A DNA stretch of 64,000 nt from Brachionus plicatilis (lineage: Eukaryota > Rotifera > Eurotatoria > Ploima > Brachionidae). Under the pieces are notes generated by a model. It saw only the letters and a list, made by a program, of their open reading frames with translations. It did no database searches and had not been told where the DNA came from. The stretch lies in NCBI GenBank assembly GCA_010279815.1, contig QEOQ01000508.1:316936-380935 (forward strand), in the 5' to 3' direction. Each line of letters opens with the position of its first letter. Within the stretch, counting starts at the first letter, position 1. Positions 9,380-19,182 of this stretch are shown piece by piece. Made by a program: the position numbers and the translations under genes.

Positions 9380-10560
9380 ACGAATTTTGAAGCTTCTGAG
9401 CTTCGTTTGATTCCTAGCCCGGCCCACTCAGCCCCAAGGAAGGTTTACTTTTGGACCGTATTTAGGACGGATTTCTTCGTATTAAGCACCCACCCTGCTA
9501 ACTTAAGTTTTACCCTGAGCACATTGACCAAGACTAGGAGCTTTGCTCGGTCACGATGTGCTATGAGCAGGTCGTCCAGATGCCCATAAGTGAATCGCGT
9601 GTACTTCCGGATGAAGGTAAGTACCGCGTTCAAGAGCGTTTGCTGGAAGTAGGGTGCTAACGAGAAACCGAAGGGCATCCTATTAAATTGATAGAACTTG
9701 CCCCCATAACCAAATGTGGTTACGAATTTTAAGTTGGGGTGCAAGTCTATGTTGAAAATGCTTGTTTGAAGTCTATTTTGACGTGCCAGAGGTGTCTTGG
9801 CCACTGAGTGTCAGTGGCCAAGACACAATGACTTCAGGCAAAACTTCGGCGCCTCGATGCATGTCGTAAGAGCCGAAAAGTCTGCGATCGGGTGAACTTT
9901 GCAGCTGGGTCTCCTAACCAAGAAGATTGTCCCAAAATCTGGGGACCTCCACGAGTGGGACGGTTTCCCTGGCTCCGCGCGCAGCCTCCCTTTGTCCATA
10001 TCCTTAGCCCCTCTTTAAGTTTCCTAAATAGGGCTTAGGAGACAGGGAATTCTTTGTTGAATTGAGACACCGAAGTGGGTGGAGAAAAATAGCTATTCAC
10101 TTCGATCTTAATAGGTTCCTCGCCGCTTTGGAGTTTGAGCGGCAAAAACCTCACTAACATGTCTGATGAAAGCGAGGATGATTCGGAGGATTCGGAGGTA
10201 TCTGGCGTCGTGGTTGATGAACTAGAGCCGGACTCAGCTCTTTCTGGGTCGTCGCCTGTCCCCTGCTGATCGTTCTCTTCGTTCGCGAGGTCTTCCTCGG
10301 ATTCTTCCGGGATGTCCTCGTACGCACTCGGCTTTTAGAGCCTGAGCGCGATCCAGAACGTCTATTTCTTCGGCTTCCAGCACGTGACCTCCCGGATATG
10401 GAATTAAGAGCGGTTGGGGCTACCTTATTTGAAAATTACGATTGGATACTTTTGCGGGATATAACCGGCGTGGTCGTCTAGGTCCCGCTCCTCAAAGAAT
10501 TTGAGGGCCTTTTCCCAACATGCTTTAGAAACGTCGAAAAAAATGTGGATCCTTTTCCAG
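9380..10560 (-). pseudogene. LTR/DIRS-type retroelement relic: reverse transcriptase and acidic upstream region
   Basis: The sequence is clearly richer in G+C than its surroundings. On the minus strand it reads parts of a reverse transcriptase: PIADFSALTTCIEAPKF (about 9850-9900), then FNRMPFGFSLAPYF and the catalytic HLDDLLIAHRD (about 9530-9670). Frame breaks occur in a T-run near 9760 and at the 9792-9826 palindrome, and later motifs are lost. Further upstream on the same strand (about 10050-10350) a serine- and glutamate-rich acidic stretch may be the remains of a gag-like region. The MPFGFSLAP to LDD spacing suits LTR or DIRS elements rather than LINEs. The class call is inference. Confidence 0.7.
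9792..9826. repeat. Perfect hairpin, 16-bp arms, inside the reverse transcriptase relic
   Basis: Arms 9792-9807 and 9811-9826 are exact reverse complements around a GTG loop (GTGTCTTGGCCACTGA and its complement). It lies exactly where the reverse-transcriptase reading frame is disrupted, so it may be a small inverted duplication that helped kill the gene, or an assembly artefact. Confidence 0.9.
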
Positions 10561-10619
10561 ATTTAACAGGCGGTAGGTTTCTAGAATGACAAATATTTTA
10601 CATTCTACATTCTCAACTC

Positions 10620-11062
10620 TTGATCGATCAATTATCGATTGTTGGTCAAGAACCTTAGGTTCAAGTTAAGCAATTCTGCTTAGCTGCTTTTCATGCTCCA
10701 CTATTGATCGATCGATTGCGAGTCAAGAACCTTACGTTCAAGTTAAGCAATTCTGCTTAGCTGCTTTTCATGCTGCACTATAGATCGATCAATTATCGAT
10801 TGTTGGTCAAGAACTTGGCGTTCAAGTTAAGCAATTCTGCTTAGCTGCTTTTCATGCTCCACTATTGATCGATCAATTATCAATTGCGAATCAAGAACCT
10901 TACGTTCAAGTTAAGCAATTCTGCTTAGCTGCTTTTCATGCTCCACTATTGATCGATCAATTATCGATTTCCAGTCAAGAACCTTACGTTCAAGTTAAGC
11001 AATTCTGCTTAGCTGCTTTTCATGCTCCACTATTGATCGATCGATTGTTGGTCAAGAACCTG
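10620..11062 (+). repeat. 84-bp minisatellite, five units and a partial sixth
   Basis: Units begin at 10620, 10704, 10781, 10865 and 10949, with a partial sixth at 11033. Four are 84 bp and one is 77 bp. Each starts TTGATCGATC and contains GTTCAAGTTAAGCAATTCTG. Eighty-four bases are 28 codons, and units 4-5 keep one reading frame open (VQVKQFCLAAFHAP). The repeat runs into a gag-type zinc-knuckle fragment, so it probably expanded within that coding region. Confidence 0.9.
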
Positions 11063-11181
11063 GCAGTAACCACTGCCAAAAATTCGGTCATTTTATGATT
11101 AATTGTCCAAATAATAAAAAAAAAAAACTTAACTGTCTTAGATGCGCTTTAGACCACTCTCGCAAAACATGCAAACTGTAG
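11050..11181 (+). pseudogene. Retroelement gag-type zinc-knuckle fragment
   Basis: Read in the frame of HCQKFGHFMINC, the sequence has C-x4-H-x4-C of a CCHC zinc knuckle whose first Cys is missing, then a complete second knuckle CLRCALDHSRKTC, then a stop at 11179-11181. This is typical of ORF1/gag of LINEs and LTR elements. The upstream minisatellite is joined to it, but a seven-base-shorter last unit puts it out of frame. It faces the next LINE relic tail to tail and so probably belongs to a different insertion. Confidence 0.65.
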
Positions 11182-11234
11182 CGAAAAACACTTATTGGTC
11201 AGCAAATCATGTAGCCATTTGTACGAAAAAATTT

Positions 11235-12960
11235 AAAAAAAAAAGGAAATTTAGAATTTTTTCTGTGAACCAAATTGTAAAATCTTCTGCAAATAGCGCT
11301 TAATGAATATTTTTTGGTAGATTAGTAACGACTCGCTTAAAAATATTGAGAATAATGTCGGAGAAAGACAGCTTCCTTGACGGACCCCAGAAGTTATGTT
11401 AAAATCTTGTGATTTAAAATTTTTATAGTTTACGAAAAATTTACGGTCGCCAAGAAACTTTTGTATCAAGTTATAAAGTCTTGAATTTAGATTAATTGAT
11501 TTAAGCTTAAATATGATCGCTTTGTGATTTATTTTCTCGAATGCTTTTTCGAAGTCAAAAGATATTACTCCTGTCTTGGATTTATCATTGAAACCATTCA
11601 TGATTGAGTTGTACAGTATAAAAAAACGGTCATGAGTGCTCATATTTTTTCTAAATCCTGATTGGCACGGTGGCAGGTGATTTTTGTTTTCTAGCCAACT
11701 AAGTAATTTGTTTTTAATTATTTTTTCCATCCATTTTGCAATACATGAAATAAGTGAGATCGGTCGGTAGGAGGATGCTATTTCAGGTGGTTTGTCTTTT
11801 TTATGAATCATTTTGATTTTCGACTTTTTCCATTCTTTAGGAAAGTATCCAATTTTAAGCGAGGCATTGAAGAGTTTAAAAATTCGTATTAAAGTAGGAG
11901 ATGGGCAGTTTTTAAGGATCTTTTTGTTAATATTATCTATTCCAGGAGAAGCTTTTGTATTTAGGTTTTTTAGGGCGTCAATAAATTCATCTTTGAATAT
12001 TTGGTCATTTGATGACAAGTTAATTTGGTCTAGATTTAATAAATTATCCGTTGTAAAAATTTTTTTCAAATAATTTCCAAAAATTTCGACGATTTCTTCG
12101 TCATTTGTAATCACATTTTGATTATTTTTAAGCTTTGTATCTTTTTTATTTGTTTTTACGTCATTTGATTCATCAAGTCTGATAATAAGCTTCCAATGTT
12201 TGGATTCGGATTGATTAAAGTTCTGCAATACTTGAAATTCTAGATTGAATTTATTTTCTCCAAACAATTTTATCCTATTTTTCACTTGTCTACATACGAG
12301 GTTATACATTTTTTTCCGATATTCGGTGTAGTTGTTATTCAATGATCTTTTCAATTTTCGTTTAAGTTTATAGGTCAAGTAGAATCTTTAGAATTTCTGT
12401 AGGTTTTGGAGCTTTTGTCGTAAATGATTTTGATTTTGTTGCGTAGTCTAGAGAGAATATAGGATCTTTTGTCAAATTAGAGGCTTCTTTTTCGGTGTCA
12501 TCTTTGTTTTCCAAGTAGTGAGCGGGTTGTCTTTTGCAAATGTCCTCTCGAAACATATCCCAACTTAAACGTTTAATAGTAAAGCATCTCTTTATAGGCT
12601 GGAGATTTTTGAAGATAGTTATTGTTGGTTGATGGTCGCTAACCATGAGGTTCAATACTTTATGTGATTGGAAATGTTGGAGCATAGAGCTAGAAGTAAT
12701 TGAAAGGTCAATCACAGATTTTCCTCGATTTTATGTTGGTCAGGCGCATGTAACAATATGCCCATTTGTTTTGGATAAGAAATTTTCAAGAATTATTCCA
12801 GTTGAATTATCATTTTGACGATGCCAAATTTTGCTTTTACAATTTAGGTCACCAGCTATGATGTAATTTTTATGGTTTAATGAAATGTGATTTGATAAAA
12901 GGATAAGAAACGAATTTTGAATTTCAATTTTTTTTAAGTTATTTCCTATGACATTGAAAT
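11235..12960 (-). pseudogene. Non-LTR retrotransposon relic (AP endonuclease + reverse transcriptase)
   Basis: Minus-strand order: AP-endonuclease motifs GDLNCKSKIW and, later, SDHQPT; a linker; then reverse transcriptase with SPGIDNINKKIL, SYRPISLIS, SGFRKNMST, ISFDFEKAF and GVRQGSCLSPTLFSIF. The catalytic box appears in a shifted frame as FAEDF instead of FADDF at about 11285. There are stops in the endonuclease near 12725-12735 and frame shifts elsewhere. Both ends are missing. The motif set and order fit the Jockey/CR1/I group; finer placement would need a tree. It is dead. Confidence 0.85.
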
Positions 12961-14039
12961 TCTAATTTTTGCTTAAAGTTTTAGTCAGAACAAAAAATTT
13001 GGATGCTGAATTAAAATAAAATTAAAATTTTTGAATATTAATAGTAGATTTTTTTAAAGGGTTCTTTTTTTTGAAAAGGAAAAAAGTTAGAAGACTATTT
13101 GAAGAAGGAAAAGTACAAATTTCAATCTTAAAATTTTCTTCAAGTTAAATTAAGTCAACTGTAAAATTAAAATTTAGAATTTTTCTATTTTAGAAGACAT
13201 AATTAAAACACTTCTTTTGATAAAAGTGCTTGCATTTATTTTAAAAATAGCGTTTGCTTTTATCTTGATTTTTTTTAATTTCCTTAAAAAATTTTTCTTA
13301 ATAGAAAAATTCTAGATTTATTTATTTTACAGTTGATTTGATTCAGCTGATGAATATTACAAAAATAATAGAAAAAATAGAAGTTTAAAATTCTTCTTTA
13401 ATTACTATTGTTTATTTTTTTTAAAATATAAATGAGTAAATAGTAATTAATTTTGTAATCGTTTGTTTAAAAATTTTGTTATTATAATAACATTAAATTA
13501 CCGTATACACTAACAAAGAGATGCATGCACCAAAAACCAAAACTCAGGTTTTTGCCCAAGCATCACGTCACATCTCGCCCATGTTAAACTTTCCCCTCTT
13601 TTGATGCGTGCATTAAAATGCAGATTTTTGGTGTTTAACGCGGCGTTAAAACCTAAAAATCGGTGGAAAACGCCGCGTTAATTCTTGAAAATCGAATTTA
13701 GATGCGGCATCAATAATACATGTTAGTCATTAACTTATTTTTGAAATTCAAATTTAGATGCCGGGTTAAAAATCGAAAAAAATATTAATTGATAAATGAT
13801 TAAAAATTATTTTTTTTTATTAAAAATACATTTTCTAGTTTTTAGTGCGGGGCTAATATTTAGATTTTAAAGTAAAAATTTGAGGAAAAGATTGTAAAAA
13901 AAATTGAAACTAAAAATTTGGATTTTAAAAAAATTAAATGAAAGAAAGCTAAAATCTTCTATTTTAAAAGTATACAAATTAAGTTCTTCTTTTTGATTTT
14001 TTGGCTTTTTCTTTCAAAGCTTTTGTATTTGGACTATCT
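12961..14039. other. AT-rich spacer with a GC-rich palindrome
   Basis: No gene recognised. At 13635-13647 and 13669-13681 there are 13-bp exact inverted repeats (TTAACGCGGCGTT and its complement) around a 21-base loop, striking because CG-rich words are rare here. A smaller hairpin, CAAAAACC / GGTTTTTG, lies at 13531-13554. Both may belong to a small transposon lying at about 13.5-13.75 kb. Confidence 0.5.
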
Positions 14040-14326
14040 GACAGACGACCTCATCTTTTTAGTAATTTGTAATTCTAGGTCATTGTAGGACTTGGACTTT
14101 TGAAAGAAAATTTAAAATTTAAATGACTTGAACTTTTTTTGGTACTTTAAAACAACGCTGGAAAAAAATAGTAAAAAATCAACGAATTTTTCTAGAATAT
14201 TTATTTTCAACAAAAAATATGTTTATAGAAACTTGTATCTCATTAAATTACCATTTATAAGATGTTTAAACCTTGGGTAATTAGTATCAAAAACTAAAAG
14301 GACATTAAGCACATTTGATAGTGGTC
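14040..14326 (+). repeat. Second copy of the dispersed repeat found at 7.5-7.7 kb
   Basis: From about 14154 to 14326 the sequence follows 7528-7722 with scattered differences and small indels, and ends at the same GATAGTGGTCT. Weaker similarity extends to about 14080 (a GACTTGA-rich stretch). The long inverted left arm of the other copy is not present here. Confidence 0.75.
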
Positions 14327-14642
14327 TAGGTTACGCGATTTATTTAACAATTGAATCCAAAAAAAAAAAAGACCTTTATGATTCTATTAACATTAAAAGG
14401 CTGAATATTTATTTTTTTAGCAGCTGGACTTACAAATTATATTTAATTACTGGAAAAATAAACAAAAAATCAATATAATTTTTGAACACTCAATAGAAAG
14501 ATTTTTAAGAATGTAATTCAATGAAACCAAAAGATCAAATAACTTATAACTGATAATTGATTATTAATTTTTATGATGAGATAGTTTTAAACTAAAAGAT
14601 TGGCAATTTGAACTTTTATCATTAAAAATTAAAACAAGATTT

Positions 14643-14840
14643 TTGGTTTATGTCTCAGGAATCAGGAAGCATTTTCTTTTTAAAGACAATTTTTTTGAAT
14701 TGTGTGATTTTAAATCTCCTGTAAATAAATCCGGAAACGTTTCTTTGATCATTTCTTTAGGCTTTTACCTAAAGCAACGTAGTGGTCTGACTACAAAATT
14801 GCTTTCAGCTTTTACACCAATTTCTTCTTATGACTAAATA
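14643..14840 (+). pseudogene. Possible decayed ML-like fragment
   Basis: A 64-codon frame reads CDFKSP, then SGNVSLIISL and RSGLTTKLLSAF, which weakly recalls the CGSP - PGSIDLTF - SGGLATKLTITR order of the flanking ML genes. It ends in a stop overlapped by AATAAA (14835-14840). Its place, 250 bp before an intact ML gene, is suggestive. Similarity is faint and there is no splice-supported gene; it could be chance. Confidence 0.2.
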
Positions 14841-15010
14841 AAGAGATCAGTAAAACCATTTTCTTTTTAAAAGCAAAATTTAAATTAAAATAAAAAGCAA
14901 AATAATTCATTAAAAATTTTATAAGCACATATTTAAAATGTATCAATGCTTACTCCCAAAAATTTTATCAAGTTTTCCAACCATTTGTCAAATTTCTCAA
15001 GCCGATTTTA

Positions 15011-15043
15011 AAAATCGGATGATTCTTTGATGTAGCTATAAAA
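15011..15043 (+). promoter_or_regulatory. Core promoter of the second ML gene
   Basis: AAAATCGGATGATT at 15011-15024 and TATAAAA at 15037-15043, 45 bases before the ATG, mirror the arrangement ahead of the first ML gene at 4074-4104. Confidence 0.55.
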
Positions 15044-15087
15044 TAGTTTATATTTTGTTAATTTAATAACCAAATACGAAGAGCAAG

Positions 15088-15815
15088 ATGAAATTTTTGA
15101 TATTTATTGCCTTATTGCCCGTTTTTATCTACGGTCAAACGTTAAATAAATTCCAATGGAGCAATTGTGGTTCTCCAGCTATTGATCTATATGAAGTCGA
15201 TATAACACCAATGCCAATTGTTCAACCAGGTGCTATTGATCTGTCTCTTTTGGCAAACTTCAAAAGACAAATGAGTGGCGGTTTGAAAACTACTTTGAAA
15301 ATTACCAGAACTGTTTCTGGTTTAAAGCTTCCCATTAGATGGTAAACCACCAAGTTAAAATAGCAAAATAAAAAGTATTTAAATTTAGTTATTTGGCCGC
15401 TGGTGTCTATGTAGGCAGCTGTGACTATGATGATTTGTGTAAACTTGTCGAAACTCTTTTGCCAACGTTCAGTCCGGATACATGTCCACAAGTAAGTTTG
15501 TCTCTAAACCTAAATCTAGTTAAATGATCTATTTTTTTTTAAAGACTGTTGCCCAATTCGGAATAGACTGCACATGTCCATTCAAAATCACGTTAGTCAT
15601 AATATTAAATTAAAGAAAAAAATATCTAATTTGATTTCATTTTAAGACCGGGTATGATTGATATCAAAGAATACCTTGATGTACCTTCTGCTGATTCGAG
15701 CATCTTTTCATTTTTGGCCAGTGGTGATTTTGATGTTAAAATTGAAACTCAAGATGGTAATGGACCTTTCGGCTGTGTTGAAATAAAATTCTCTGTAAAG
15801 CCATTTAAACCATAA
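15088..15815 (+). CDS. Secreted GM2-activator-like ML-domain lipid-binding protein, copy 2
   Basis: Same family and gene plan as the gene at 4145. Exons 15088-15341, 15389-15491, 15545-15591 and 15647-15815 give 190 residues; the first three exons match the other copy base for base in length (254, 103, 47), while introns are unrelated in sequence. There is a signal peptide, then WSNCGSPAIDLYEVDITPMP, VQPGAI, LKLPIRC, YVGSCDYDDLC, FGIDCTCPF, SSIFSFLASGDFDVKI and GPFGCVEIKFSVKPF. All family cysteines are kept. It is convergent with the SOD gene, 205 bp away. A secreted or lysosomal lipid carrier is expected; the ligand is unknown. Confidence 0.88.
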
Positions 15816-16020
15816 ATTGAAAATAATTTATTTTTATATCTCTTAAAATTTTAAAAAATTGATATTTTTTTTCTGGTTAATTTATCAAAATAAAATCATA
15901 AAATAATTTGTCTAATTTATAACGCAATTCTTTATTAAAAAATAATTATTTATTTTTAAAAATGGTTGATTTCGAATTTAAATTAATTTAGCACAAAAAT
16001 TTGATATAGAAAATATTGAC

Positions 16021-16756
16021 TTATGGTATAATACCGATAATTCCACACGCAATACGGCCACCAGCATTGCCAGTAGCCAAACTTCCTGAATTGTTCTTTA
16101 AGCCTAAATCATCTTCCAATTGATGCAAAACCAAAGTTCTACCAATAATACCATTAGCGCCATATAATGAACTAATTTTATCAGTGAAATTGGTAAATAT
16201 GTTTCCGTTTTCATCACTAATCACATTTCCATAGTCGCCTACATGTCTAGTTTCTGCTGAAATGTCACCATGAGTCTTATTCAAAGGATTAAAATGTCCC
16301 CCGGTTGAACCACATACTTAAAGAAATTTAATTTATGATGAAAACGAATCAAAATTTTTAATTTTTACTTTCAGCAGTCACATCGCTGGTAGTTGTGATA
16401 GTCTTTTGATGAACGTGAAAGCCGTGTTTTGGACCCAATTCGGCTGGTATACCAGAAATTTTTACCGAGATCCTGATAGGGCTAGTAATGCTCTTAAAAA
16501 TTTATTAACCAAACCATAGAAAAAAAATTCTCTACACTTACATCTTGTTCAAACAATACAGTTCCAGTTATTTGGCCTTTATCATGAACACCTTTAACTA
16601 TGGCAAAAGCTTTTGCTTTTTCTGGAAACTAAAAAAAATTAATTTTTGTTTATTAAAGATTTGAATATTGAAGATAATATTTACATATTCATTAAATGGA
16701 CGGCAGGAGCTTGCCAAAGCAATTAAGCTAAACAAAACAAAACCTAAAAATTTCAT
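16021..16756 (-). CDS. SOD3-like: Secreted Cu/Zn superoxide dismutase
   Basis: Converts superoxide to oxygen and hydrogen peroxide. Exons on the minus strand: 16756-16685, 16628-16542, 16492-16369, 16316-16021, giving about 192 residues. A hydrophobic signal peptide (MKFLGFVLFSLIALASS) indicates an extracellular enzyme. All metal ligands are visible: HGFHVH, GGHFNP, THGD, RHVGD and LVLHQLEDDLG, plus the disulfide pair in ICGSTGGHF and RIACGIIG, and the active-site Arg in GGRIAC. The segment between the HVH box and the disulfide Cys is 14 residues instead of the usual 8 and lacks the normal FGD turn, a local oddity that might alter the dimer or disulfide subloop. Introns are 47-56 bp. Whether it is orthologous to vertebrate SOD3 cannot be told. 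Confidence 0.92.
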
Positions 16757-17670
16757 TGTTCTAAAGCTTCTTGATGAATTGTTTAAAAAGTCTAAATTTG
16801 AAAGAAAATTTTAAGTTGGCTTTTCTAAAATTTTCAGCGATCCTCCTCAAAGATTATCGCATAAAGATGATTAAAAAAATTAAACAGTTTCATCATTTGG
16901 AATCTAGATTTAAACTGATTTCTATTGCATTTTATTTTAGTTATGCTATTAGACAATTGGATTTGGTTTAATAAAAGGAACATTAATTTGCTATTTATGT
17001 CATAATAAAATTTCAAAATTAAAAATGTCTTATTATTTGCGATTTTAACTTGTTAAATAATTCAGCGCTTGCTTCAAAATGATATTTAAAGAAATTATAC
17101 AACACCAAGATAAAAATTTTTCGACAAAATTTAACCTTGAAATTTATTGCTTCAATTCAAACAAATAGATAAATTATTTTTGAAATTTTTGAGGTCATTT
17201 TAAAGCTTAAAAAATAAACTATACTATAAATTTTTTAATAAGAAACGGTTTTTTTATAGTAGTGATTGACACGCCAAGATTTTAACGTGTCTATTTTTAA
17301 ATGCTCTTTAAGATCAATTCAAAACCTTAGATAATTTGAATTTAAATTTAGATTTAAATTATATAATATGCATACATTCATATTCAACTAGGAATATAAC
17401 TTGTTATTTAATCAAGTTATTTGGATGCATAGAACAAAATTTTGAATAATGTTGCCTTCAGAAAAACGTGATTGGCAAAGTTTTTTTTCTTCAAATTTTA
17501 AAAATTTTTTTAAGTAATTTTTATGTTTATTATCTTAAATTTCATAATCTTTTTTCAAAATAAAGATTTTTAGATAAATTCTATTCAAAAACCAAACAAA
17601 TGTTTAAAAATTTTATTTTCTAAAAAAAAATAATCTAAAATTTGGTGATAATAAATTCCTAAATAACGAA
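16757..17670. other. intergenic upstream of SOD, downstream of ELOVL
   Basis: AT-rich, 0.9 kb, with no recognisable gene. It should contain the SOD promoter and the ELOVL 3' UTR. Confidence 0.5.
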
Positions 17671-18979
17671 TTAGTTATGTAATGGTCTTCTTCTCGAGGC
17701 GCTAACTTTAAATTCGTCTTCTGATACAGTACGATTATAGAGCCTTTTGTATTGTTCTATTTTTTTCGATCCTTCTAAATTGGCATTCATTATTCTATAA
17801 TAAGATCTTGTATAAAAGTTATAAATCAAAGCAATGTGAATCAAAGAATAATAAATAATCAGCCTTTTAAAAAAAAAATTATTTTTTTTTAATTTTTTTT
17901 AATCACTTACCAAATCATATTTTCACTCAAAGGATTCTCGCATCCACTTTTGACCAAGAAAGAACAATAAAGTATGAGCATACAAAATTGAAGCTAAACG
18001 ATAGAATTAATTTATCAATAAAATTTCAAATCAATTTTCAAAGGCTTGATGTTAAAGTTTTTAAATTTTTTGATTAATTGGATTTTTAAATTCCAAGCCT
18101 TTGACATTATTTGTATCTACCATTTGAAATTGAACAATATATCTCTTCCACCAGATGAATTTTTGAAACGAGGGTCCAAATGATGAAACTACAAAGTAAA
18201 AATGCATAACAATATGCAAAAAGGAATTCATCAGAGCTGCGTTTGCCAAAGCTCCATTTGAAAAATAAGCAGTGGCTATCCACCAGACAGGAAACATTGT
18301 TGAATGATTGAAGATATGCAGAAAATTTATCTTGTGAAATTTTTTTCTTAACAAAAAGAAAAATGTTTTGAACAGCTCAAATCCTTTTGTAATGTAAAAC
18401 CACCAAATTATTTTGTTCATCTTTAAATTTTGAACTTAATAGAATTTTAAAAGTATTTTAATAAAAAACTGGTTAAGTAAAAAATAAAATTTCTCAAGCC
18501 AGCTTAATGCTTAAATTAAAAATTTACTTTCTCAAAAAACTGATCATTATTTTTGTGTATTTTTGAGCATAAACCAAAGTCTTGAGCTTTGTATTTTGTC
18601 ACAAGAATGGCACTGAAAACATAAAAATTGAGCCCCATCATGAATAGATTGTAGCATAAAACAACAAATTTAAGTTTTACATCTTTGAAAAACTTCATGA
18701 AAAAATTGAGAGACAAAACAAGGACTAGATAGATTGCAGAAATACAAGCAGTTGTATCAATCGAATCCATCAATGGCCAATCTTTCACATTTTCGTCTAA
18801 AATAAGTTAGCTAATTTTATTTTTAACTATATCACATTAAATTATAGTCTACTTATTTCTTTCGAATGGTTCATGTAAAGACTGTTAAATTTTTCCTCAT
18901 GTTCAAGCCAATCGATTGATTCAACCAAATTAGATAATGAAGTTATACATTTTTTTATGCTTTCGATAATTATTTCCAT
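17671..18979 (-). CDS. Very-long-chain fatty-acid elongase (ELOVL family) with altered HxxHH box
   Basis: ER membrane condensing enzyme that adds two-carbon units from malonyl-CoA to acyl-CoA. Exons: 18979-18853, 18796-18528, 18420-18121, 17993-17911, 17863-17671; about 323 residues. Landmarks are DWPLMDSID, several hydrophobic spans, FFFLLRKK, FLHIFNHSTM, NSFLHIVMHFYF, GPSFQKFIWWKRY and QFQML. In ELOVLs the fourth landmark normally contains the catalytic HxxHH; here the codon for the middle His is AAT (Asn). The preceding KxxExxDT box reads KGFELFKT, without Asp. The rest of the fold is intact and the gene has clean splice sites, so it is not an obvious pseudogene. It may be an elongase with changed chemistry, an inactive partner, or recently inactivated. 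It shares its 203-bp upstream region with the divergent PLP-enzyme gene. Confidence 0.88.
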
Positions 18980-19182
18980 TGCATTGATTAGTTTTAAAAT
19001 ATCATGCGAATTTTAGCAAAAATATTTTATTAACAAAATTTAGCAATGAAAAAAAATTAAAATATTTGTTGGAAAATTATAGTAAAATCGTAATGTAATT
19101 TAAAGTGTCTTTTAGCAAACAAAGAAAGAGATTTTAAAATTACTTTTATGATAATTTTTGGCTTACGAAAGCTTATTTAAAA
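18980..19182. promoter_or_regulatory. Shared 203-bp upstream region of divergent ELOVL and PLP-enzyme genes
   Basis: The two start codons face away from each other with only 203 bp between them, so the promoters must overlap or share elements. No clear TATA box could be assigned in either direction. Confidence 0.5.

Noticed and set aside
9407..9589. Plus-strand 60-codon frame
   Set aside because: It is antisense to the reverse-transcriptase relic, whose motifs are on the minus strand.
10620..11062. CRISPR-like array of repeats
   Set aside because: Units are contiguous with no unique spacers, the genome is eukaryotic, and the repeat is in frame with a gag fragment.
11813..12073. Plus-strand 86-codon frame
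   Set aside because: Shadow of the minus-strand LINE reverse transcriptase.
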